Positions 25,156 through 30,750 of a stretch of DNA of 30,750 nt are shown piece by piece; within the stretch, counting starts at the first letter, position 1; every line of letters begins with the position of its first letter. The stretch covers positions 1-30,750 of the forward strand of contig JABIST010000080.1 in assembly GCA_018700215.1 (NCBI GenBank), read 5' to 3'. Source of the stretch: Dehalococcoidia bacterium (GTDB taxonomy: Bacteria; Chloroflexota; Dehalococcoidia; UBA2979). The notes beneath the pieces were generated by a model. The model saw only the letters and a program-made list of their open reading frames with translations. It was not told where the DNA came from and did not search any database. Made by a program: the position numbers and the translations under genes.

Positions 25156-26060
25156 GATCTGCTTACCTCCGCAGGCTGCGCCTCTTCGGTGGTCGGTTCG
25201 CGACGTTGGACGCCCTGGCCGAGGCCAACGTGGTCCACTAGCTCCCCCGCCGACATCCGACGACAGGTGAACATCGGCGTGTCGAACTCGGTGAATGATG
25301 TCGAGTCAGAGACCCGCAGGTCCTTCACCAGTGCCAGGAACTGCCCGGGCGAGTCACCCTCGAAGGCGACCACGAATTCCTGGTCATCCAGGCCGTAGGA
25401 GTACGTCGTGTTGATCTTGATCTCTGGGTATGCGTGCCCGATGGAGACGTGCTCGGTCATCACCCGATTCCGGCGCGTCTCCGAGGACTGGTACCAGTCC
25501 TTCGTCTTCGCCATCGGGTAGACGAACAGCCAGTCATTCACCCCGCCGTCAGAGCGGAAGAGATCGCGTTGTTCGATGCCGGGCGTGTACTGGTTCTTGT
25601 ACTGCGAGCGCATGGTCATGGAGAGGAACGAGTGGGGGCGTTCCAGCACCCAGCCCAACTTCGTGTCCAGCATCTCCGCGTGCCAGTCCATGATCTCGTC
25701 CAGGTCGTCCGACACCTGCCAGATCAGCAGGTCGGTGTCGTTCCGTGAGCCCACCGTCGAGTAGACCCGCGTCAACATCCGCTGCGCGGACTGGTCCAGC
25801 AGCTCCACCAACTCAGCGCCGAATGCTGCGCGCTCGCTGCGATCCAGCGCCCGCACCTCATCGCGCACGCGGAAGAAGCTGAACTTCACGAACTGCTTGC
25901 CGTGCGGCGACTGTGGTCGGCGCGGCGCATTCGCCGCTGCCGTGACCCACGCTGGCGGCCCACCCGCGCCCTCCGGTCGACCCGCGCCAGCGGGTCGTGC
26001 GCCGTTCGAGCCGTTCGAACTCGGGCGTCCACCATTCGCCGCGCCATGTTCTTGCGTCAT
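25152..26060 (-). CDS. chlorite-dismutase-family protein, coproheme decarboxylase (ChdC/HemQ)-like
   Basis: The protein has 302 residues. The first 50 are a low-complexity Gly/Ala/Pro/Asn-rich extension; the rest is the Cld fold of two ferredoxin-like modules. The signature YPMAKTKDWYQSS, then MTEHVSIGHAYPEIK with a candidate proximal heme ligand His204, GLDDQEFVVAFEGD and FDTPMFTCRR is close to the ChdC-like group. Candidate tyrosines at 154 and 158 lie where ChdC places its catalytic Tyr. ChdC converts iron coproporphyrin III to heme b using H2O2. Genuine chlorite dismutase is less likely, as the distal Arg position seems to be absent. The position between an aldo/keto reductase and AhbAB favours a heme role. 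Confidence 0.85.
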   Translation of the reverse strand: MTQEHGAANGGRPSSNGSNGARPAGAGRPEGAGGPPAWVTAAANAPRRPQSPHGKQFVKFSFFRVRDEVRALDRSERAAFGAELVELLDQSAQRMLTRVYSTVGSRNDTDLLIWQVSDDLDEIMDWHAEMLDTKLGWVLERPHSFLSMTMRSQYKNQYTPGIEQRDLFRSDGGVNDWLFVYPMAKTKDWYQSSETRRNRVMTEHVSIGHAYPEIKINTTYSYGLDDQEFVVAFEGDSPGQFLALVKDLRVSDSTSFTEFDTPMFTCRRMSAGELVDHVGLGQGVQRREPTTEEAQPAEVSRS

Positions 26061-27064
26061 CGGGTCGCCAGTCCTGCCTCGCGCTCGACTTCGAGGCCGT
26101 AGTTGCTCTGGAACAGCTCCTCGATCCGCGCGTTCTGCTCATCGGTGATGTCAGGCACGTCGGACGCCGCCGCAAACTCATCCAGCTGCTCGTGGCCGTA
26201 GATGTTCGGCAGCGCGCTCACCACTTCAGGTGTACGCAGCACGTAGCGCAGCGCCGCCTGCCCCAGTGTCTGTCCCTCGGTCGTCAGGAAGTCGAGCTGC
26301 TCAATCTTCTTCAGGCCGTTCACCATCCACGCTCGCGGTCGGTGCTTGCGGTGGTCGTTCGCGTCGAACTTCGTGTCCAGCGTGTACTTGCCCTCCAGCA
26401 TCCCGCTTGAGTGAGGCACCCGCACCAGCAGCGACTTGTTGTTCCGCCGCGCGCTCTCGATCAACTGCAGCCCAGGGTCGAGTTCCAGCGCGTTGTAGAT
26501 CATGTGCACAATCTCGACCGGCAGGTTGTCGAGCGCGTACAGCCCCTCGTCCAGCCACCCAATCGCCGGCCCCAGCGCCACGCCAACCGAGCGAACCTTG
26601 CCCGACTGGCGGACCCGGTCGATCAGCGTCCACAGGTCATCGCGCAGCAAGTGTTCCATCCGCACGTTGTGGAGCTGCCACAGGTCCAGGTAATCCGTGC
26701 CCATCCGCTCAAGCGAATTGTGCAGCGCCCGCTCAACAAACTCCGGCTCAAAGCAGTGCTGCGCCGGCTGATGGTTCTTTGCCGAACGGTCCACCGATTC
26801 CCAGTCGTAGCCAAACTTCGTGCTCAGCACGATCTTCTCGCGCTCCGCACCCGGGAACGCCGTCGCGATGATCCGCTCACCCCGCCCCTGGCCATAGGTA
26901 TCGGCCGTATCGATGAAATTAATCCCTCGGTCGGTCGCATCGCGCAACATCTGCGCTGCGTCCTCATCCGAGTGGTCGCCCCACCATCCAGCAGTCAGCG
27001 TCCAGACGCCGAATCCGACCTCTGAAACACTGATGTCTGTGCCCGCGATCGTGCGGTAGCGCAT
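26057..27064 (-). CDS. aldo/keto reductase, first gene of the heme operon
   Basis: The protein has 335 residues with the catalytic tetrad Asp52 and Tyr57 (IDTADTYGQG), Lys83 (STKFGYD) and His132 (WQLHNVR), and a C-terminal cofactor region LGQAALRYVLRTPEVVSALPNIYG. NADPH-linked carbonyl reduction is expected; the substrate is unknown. The stop overlaps the ChdC-like start (ATGA), so it is translationally tied to the heme genes, which suggests a linked function. The start is ATG 27064 with GAGGGG 6 nt upstream; a TTG at 27070 is rejected. It could serve in tetrapyrrole metabolism or cofactor supply, or be a passenger; the sequence alone does not decide. Confidence 0.88.
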   Translation of the reverse strand: MRYRTIAGTDISVSEVGFGVWTLTAGWWGDHSDEDAAQMLRDATDRGINFIDTADTYGQGRGERIIATAFPGAEREKIVLSTKFGYDWESVDRSAKNHQPAQHCFEPEFVERALHNSLERMGTDYLDLWQLHNVRMEHLLRDDLWTLIDRVRQSGKVRSVGVALGPAIGWLDEGLYALDNLPVEIVHMIYNALELDPGLQLIESARRNNKSLLVRVPHSSGMLEGKYTLDTKFDANDHRKHRPRAWMVNGLKKIEQLDFLTTEGQTLGQAALRYVLRTPEVVSALPNIYGHEQLDEFAAASDVPDITDEQNARIEELFQSNYGLEVEREAGLATR

Positions 27065-27140
27065 CGACAACCCCTCGCCCCAAAAAGCAGTTCAAAGCAC
27101 AATCGCCCGAATTCCGGACACCATCAACTGCTGAGTTAGT

Positions 27141-27169
27141 CGAGTATCACTAGGTTTGGGCAGATTCAA
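27141..27169 (-). promoter_or_regulatory. possible promoter of the heme operon
   Basis: On the minus strand TTGAAT (27169-27164) could be a -35, with TACTCG (27146-27141) after a 17-bp spacer or GATACT (27148-27143) after 15 bp as the -10. Both -10 matches are weak. The AT-rich 27065-27265 gap is the only place for a promoter ahead of this operon. Confidence 0.3.
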
Positions 27170-27175
27170 CGTCAG

Positions 27176-27223
27176 CAAATCTACCAAGATGCGCAACCGT
27201 TATGCGTGAATTGCCTAGATTTG
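27176..27223. repeat. inverted repeat in the heme operon upstream region
   Basis: CAAATCTA (27176-27183) and TAGATTTG (27216-27223) are perfect 8-bp arms with 32 bases between; ATGCG occurs twice within the loop. It lies just upstream of the proposed -35 of the heme operon and may be an activator or repressor site. The arm spacing is large, so a looped or two-site operator is more likely than a hairpin. Confidence 0.4.
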
Positions 27224-27265
27224 TAGCTCCGCGCAACCAAATTCACCACATGAACCCACATCCAC

Positions 27266-28045
27266 CTACACCACCGGTGCTGTGCCTCCATCCACGTTCA
27301 CCGACGCCCCCGTCACATAGCTCGCCCGCTCCGACGCTAGGAAGCAGATCACGTCCCCAGCCTCCTGAGCCTCCCCAACCCGACCCAGCGGAACCCGCTG
27401 CCCCATCTGCTCGTAGTGCTGCTCCAGCGGTACATCTGAGTCTGCCTCCCAGCGCCGCTCGTGCTGCCCCGCCTTGATCAGCCCAATACACACCGTGTTC
27501 ACAAGGATGTTGTCCCCCGCCAGATCCCGAGACATTGCCTTCGTCAGCGCAATCCCCGCCGCCCGCGACAACGACGTGGGCAGCGAGCTGGCGCCCGGCG
27601 CCTTTCCGCCGCCAGTGGTGATGTTGATGATCCGCCCGCCCCCGGCCGCCTTCATCAGCGGAATCGCCGCCTGCGAGGCGTACACCGCCCCGTAGACCTT
27701 CAGCTTGAGGTCGTAGCTCAGCGCCTCCTCAGTCAGCACCTCCACCGGCATCGCCGACGAAGTGCCCGCGTTGTTGACGAGGATGTCCAACTGCCCCCAG
27801 CGCTCCACCACGTCCGCGACGAGCTGCTGCACCTGCGAGTCCTCGGTCATGTCGCAGACGATCCCGACGACATCGCCGCCGGTGTCTGCTCGCAGCTCCT
27901 CGGCAGCCGCTTCAAGCACGTCCGGTCGCCGCGCGCAGATTGCGACGCGCGCGCCCTCGCGAGCCAGTGAGCGTGCCGCGGCTTTGCCAATGCCGTCGCT
28001 ACCGCCGGTGACGATCGCTACTCTGCCAGTCAGTCCGAGGTCCAT
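27266..28045 (-). CDS. short-chain dehydrogenase/reductase (SDR) with non-canonical catalytic site
   Basis: The protein has 259 residues with a full SDR fold: cofactor motif TGGSDGIG (13-20), NNAG (91-94), and the C-terminal YVTGASVNVDGG of classical FabG-like enzymes. The normal Ser...YxxxK catalytic set is altered: the segment is NITTGGG...SSLPTSLSRAAGIALTK, so Thr157-x3-Arg161 stands in for Tyr-x3-Lys, and Thr at 143-144 for Ser. A similar TSxSRAA pattern recurs in a subgroup of SDRs whose chemistry I cannot name, so this may be a lineage feature and not damage. The start ATG 28045 follows AAAGGA. It lies upstream of the heme operon, separated by a 201-nt gap. Confidence 0.85.
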   Translation of the reverse strand: MDLGLTGRVAIVTGGSDGIGKAAARSLAREGARVAICARRPDVLEAAAEELRADTGGDVVGIVCDMTEDSQVQQLVADVVERWGQLDILVNNAGTSSAMPVEVLTEEALSYDLKLKVYGAVYASQAAIPLMKAAGGGRIINITTGGGKAPGASSLPTSLSRAAGIALTKAMSRDLAGDNILVNTVCIGLIKAGQHERRWEADSDVPLEQHYEQMGQRVPLGRVGEAQEAGDVICFLASERASYVTGASVNVDGGTAPVV

Positions 28046-28095
28046 GAGTGCTGTCCTTTCGCGCTGCTCGTTTGAGCGACTCAGCGCTGGGACAG

Positions 28096-29904
28096 CTACC
28101 AGGAGCCGCCTCCACCGCCACCGAATCCGCCGCCGGAGAACCCGCCGCCGCCAAAGCCACTGCTCCCGGAGGCTGCTGGCGTTGCGACGATGGTGCCGGC
28201 GGTGCTCTTGGAGAAGTCACCAATTGATGAGGCGAAAGCATACGTCGTGAACGGGTAGGAGGAGACATACCATCCCGCAGTGCCGGTGAATTCTTCGTCC
28301 AGGCCTTCGAACGCCTTCGCCCAGCGCTCGGTCAGACCGAACACCACGGCGTAGGGCAGGTACTTGGAGAAGATGCCTTGCTGCTCCGCCCAGCGCGCGT
28401 TGTCTGCCTCCGCCGTGGCCAGAGCGCGCTGGAATCCCATGGCACGCCGCATCATGCCGGTGCCCTTCGCGGTGCGCCGCGGCATCGCGTTCGCCCGAAT
28501 CGCCACTAGCAGGCCGCCGAAGATCACCGGTAAGCCCAGCAGCGCGAAGCTAGTGAAGATCGCCAGGGCAGCCGTCAGTAGACCGCCCACCGCAGCCGCG
28601 CCAACCCCGATGCCGATCCAGGAATTTCTCACCTGGTCCGGCCGCCGGCGGTACCAGCCGCGGTCAACCGTCTCGTCGTACAGATCGTCCTGTACCTGCT
28701 TCAGACGGCTCACGAACTCGGTCTTCAGGTCGGACAGCAGCACCTCGTCGCCATCCTGGAACAGGCCGTCGAGCAGCCGCTGCTCGTAGCCCACCAGCTC
28801 ATCGTCCGTTTCGCGCAGCCGCTTCAGGCTCCAGTCGTCCTTGCCGAACCAGCCTTCTTTCGGAATCTCCTCGATCGTCAGGTAGCCACGTACGGCCAGG
28901 TCGATCACCGTCGCGGTGATATCGAGCGGGTGCGCGACTTCGTCCACGAGCGTGCCCATCAGGCCAGGCTGCATGTTCTCCGGCGGCCCGAACTCGATCG
29001 CCGAGTCCTCGTGGGATTCGAACAGCGGCACCGTCTGCACCTCGCCAGTTGGCGAGCCGAAGGCCACCTCGACGGCGGAGCCGACGAAGCGCCGATCGCG
29101 TCCGTGCATCCAGATCAGGCGGGCGACGATGCCGATGGCGGCGAGCAGCAGTGCCGCCATGCCGCCGAGCGTGAACGGCGTACGTGCGAAGGCGCGGTCG
29201 AGCGACCAGAGGGTATCGAGGATCGGCGAGGGCACCTCGACGCTGTCGGGGGGCATGGCGACTGCGATGCTGAACGCCTCGTAGGCCCGTAGGCTTTCCT
29301 GCTCCGCGTTCGCGACGGCCGCGGTGACTGAGGAGTTGCCGCAACTTGCTCGCGAGCCGGTCGGGCCCGCGAAGCAGATCAACTCCACGAAGCCGGCCGG
29401 TGCCGTGACGTTTACCGACAGATTGCTGATCGGCACTTCCCAGTCAGAGGCGACGTTCCAGAACAGCTCTTCGTGGTCCTCAAAGCTGTTGAGTGCTCCC
29501 TCGACGCGGTAGCTGATCCGGTATTGGTGGATGCCGCGAATCGTGCGGTCCGGGTCGCCGATGCGGATGTGGAAGAGGTAACCGTCTGTACTGGTATCGA
29601 CATCCGCGGGCGTGCCCTGCGAGGCCGAGACGCGCACATCGTGGATCCGAATTACGCGTTCGTGCTGGTCGTCGTATCCGTAGCGGTACTGGAGATCGCG
29701 ATAGATGCCGTGACGCTCGTACGGGCCGAAGTCGTAGGAGATGTCCTCGACCACCAGCACGTCGCCGTCCGGCTCGATCTCGATCGACACGTCGTACTGA
29801 CGGATTTGCTCGATGCCAGCCTGGGCGTCGAGGACCGTGGGGGAGACGAGCGCGCCCGCGATGACGGCGAGCGACAGCAAGAGCAGTGATCGAGCGATGC
29901 GCAT
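28096..29904 (-). CDS. DUF2207 family membrane protein
   Basis: The protein has 602 residues. A signal peptide (residues 1-28, SLLLLSLAVIAGALVSPTVLDAQA) leads into an extracytoplasmic domain of about 200 residues with YDVSIEIEPDGDVLVVEDISY and GIYRDLQYRY, the DUF2207 start. One helix lies around 235-260 and a pair around 432-470. The C-terminus is the characteristic glycine-rich tail FGGGGFSGGGFGGGGGGSW. Function is unknown; proteins of this family usually sit next to LemA, as here. The start ATG 29904 is 22 nt after the LemA stop, so the pair is one transcript. Confidence 0.9.
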   Translation of the reverse strand: MRIARSLLLLSLAVIAGALVSPTVLDAQAGIEQIRQYDVSIEIEPDGDVLVVEDISYDFGPYERHGIYRDLQYRYGYDDQHERVIRIHDVRVSASQGTPADVDTSTDGYLFHIRIGDPDRTIRGIHQYRISYRVEGALNSFEDHEELFWNVASDWEVPISNLSVNVTAPAGFVELICFAGPTGSRASCGNSSVTAAVANAEQESLRAYEAFSIAVAMPPDSVEVPSPILDTLWSLDRAFARTPFTLGGMAALLLAAIGIVARLIWMHGRDRRFVGSAVEVAFGSPTGEVQTVPLFESHEDSAIEFGPPENMQPGLMGTLVDEVAHPLDITATVIDLAVRGYLTIEEIPKEGWFGKDDWSLKRLRETDDELVGYEQRLLDGLFQDGDEVLLSDLKTEFVSRLKQVQDDLYDETVDRGWYRRRPDQVRNSWIGIGVGAAAVGGLLTAALAIFTSFALLGLPVIFGGLLVAIRANAMPRRTAKGTGMMRRAMGFQRALATAEADNARWAEQQGIFSKYLPYAVVFGLTERWAKAFEGLDEEFTGTAGWYVSSYPFTTYAFASSIGDFSKSTAGTIVATPAASGSSGFGGGGFSGGGFGGGGGGSW

Positions 29905-29926
29905 GGGGCTCTGACCTCGCGGCCGG

Positions 29927-30496
29927 CTAGTCAGCGCTCGTGCCGAAGTCGACCTGGACGGCCTCGCGCGACTGCTCTTCCGCCTCGAAGTATGGCTTCT
30001 CCTCGAAACCGAACATGCCGGCGACGATGTTCGAGGGGAACATCTCGATGGCGTTGTCGTAGCCGAGGACTCGCTCGTTGTAGTAGCGACGGGCGAAGGC
30101 GATCTGCTCTTCGGTCTGGGTCAGCTCGGTCTGGAGTTGCGCGAAGTTCTCGTTCGCTTTCAGCTCCGGGTATGCCTCAGAGAGGGCGAAGAGTTGGCGG
30201 AGCATACCGGTCAGCATGTTTTCGGCCTGGGCCTGCTGCTGCACGTCCGGCGCGGCGATCGCCTGCTGGCGGGCCTGGATGACGGCTTCGAGCGTTTCGC
30301 GCTCGTGGGAGGCGTAGCCCTTGACCGTTTCGACGAGATTCGGAATCAGGTCGTAGCGGCGCTTGAGTTGGACATCGATCTGCGACCAGGCAGTTTCGAC
30401 GCGGTTCCGCAAGCGGACGAGCTTGTTGTAGGTCATGGCGAAGTAGCCACCGACCACCACGAGCAAGACCACGATCACGACGAGTGCGATAGCCAC
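29927..30496 (-). CDS. lemA: LemA family protein
   Basis: The protein has 189 residues. An N-terminal membrane helix (about 1-23, very rich in Val, Leu and Ile) is followed by an extracytoplasmic helical bundle with the LemA signature NRVETAWSQIDVQLKRRYDLIPNLVETVKGY, the YPELKANENF segment and RYYNERVLGYDNAIEMFPSN. The function is unknown; it is membrane anchored. The start is GTG 30496 because AGGAGG (30503-30508) lies 6 nt upstream. A longer frame opening at 30523 would put the ribosome binding site inside the gene and is rejected. It precedes the DUF2207 gene. Confidence 0.93.
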   Translation of the reverse strand: MAIALVVIVVLLVVVGGYFAMTYNKLVRLRNRVETAWSQIDVQLKRRYDLIPNLVETVKGYASHERETLEAVIQARQQAIAAPDVQQQAQAENMLTGMLRQLFALSEAYPELKANENFAQLQTELTQTEEQIAFARRYYNERVLGYDNAIEMFPSNIVAGMFGFEEKPYFEAEEQSREAVQVDFGTSAD

Positions 30497-30523
30497 TGGT
30501 TGCCTCCTTGCGTTGCCGCGCAC

Positions 30524-30750
30524 TCAATTATGGGCATCGATCTCGCTGGCAAGCGAGACGTCGTGCTCGGTGATTCCCCCAACATCGTGAGTTGAAAGAG
30601 TGATACGGACTCGGTTGTAGACGTTGTGAATCTCCGGGTGGTGGTTCGCTCGTTCGGCCATGATTCCGACGCTGACGATGAAGCCGAGCGCCGCGACGAA
30701 GTCCGGGAACTCGAACGCGCGTTCGATCGTTTCGCCTTCACGCGACCAGC
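30524..30750 (-). CDS. pterin-4a-carbinolamine dehydratase, 5'-partial
   Basis: The open frame runs off the right edge and ends at TGA 30526-30524; about 74 C-terminal residues are visible of roughly 95-100. The pattern is unmistakable: FEFPDFVAALGFI, then AERANHHPEIHNVYNRVRI with the catalytic His-His pair, THDVGGITEHD and the terminal LASEID helix. The enzyme dehydrates 4a-hydroxytetrahydropterin in pterin recycling; in bacteria it often accompanies aromatic-amino-acid hydroxylase or acts in folate or molybdopterin metabolism. The lemA start is 27 nt downstream of its stop, so all three minus-strand genes may be one transcript. Confidence 0.92.
   Translation of the reverse strand, partial: WSREGETIERAFEFPDFVAALGFIVSVGIMAERANHHPEIHNVYNRVRITLSTHDVGGITEHDVSLASEIDAHN

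Overview
This is a GC-rich, gene-dense bacterial chromosome segment with no phage, insertion sequence or CRISPR content. Gene content and protein style suggest an aerobic or facultative bacterium, most likely Chloroflexota, although Actinobacteria or Deinococcus-Thermus cannot be excluded by eye. The features that point this way are a compact hemA-hemC-cobA/hemD-hemB-hemL operon, a chlorite-dismutase-family protein, a fused AhbA-AhbB-like protein, several aldo/keto reductases and a LemA/DUF2207 pair.

Layout. Positions 1-5036 hold assorted housekeeping and stress genes: a partial thioredoxin-fold protein, a thioredoxin-TPR (CnoX/YbbN-like) protein, a 2-hydroxyacid dehydrogenase, a zinc-ribbon/coiled-coil protein, a TPR protein coupled to an alpha/beta hydrolase, and a universal stress protein whose upstream region carries DosR-box-like sites. 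Positions 5316-11837 are plus-strand: an MFS transporter, a SulP anion permease, a tRNA-Arg, a second MFS transporter and two adjacent aldo/keto reductases. Positions 11921-12580 encode a VOC-fold epimerase-like protein and a small glycine-rich protein. Positions 12702-16499 form a minus-strand ferric-iron ABC importer (ATPase, lipoprotein, fused permease). Its upstream region has a perfect 19-bp palindrome and a DtxR-like TTAG-N6-CTAA site. It is divergent from a nitroreductase.

The centrepiece is a nine-gene minus-strand operon of about 9.8 kb (27064 down to 17239): aldo/keto reductase, Cld/ChdC-like protein, AhbA-AhbB-like fusion, Met8/CysG-N-like protein, HemA, HemC, CobA-HemD fusion, HemB and HemL. 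Its genes overlap or abut by no more than a few bases throughout. It encodes 5-aminolevulinate to uroporphyrinogen III, then precorrin-2 and siroheme, then siroheme decarboxylation, and it contains a putative coproheme decarboxylase. HemE, a coproporphyrinogen oxidase, CpfC/HemH, AhbC and AhbD are absent from the window. The simplest reading is a siroheme-dependent heme route that ends in a ChdC-like enzyme instead of AhbD. Two genes in it look unusual: the Met8-like protein has a four-cysteine motif, and HemL lacks about 16 normally conserved residues just after the catalytic-lysine loop.

Positions 27266-30750 carry a short-chain dehydrogenase with a non-canonical active site, the DUF2207 and LemA membrane proteins, and a partial pterin-4a-carbinolamine dehydratase running off the right edge.
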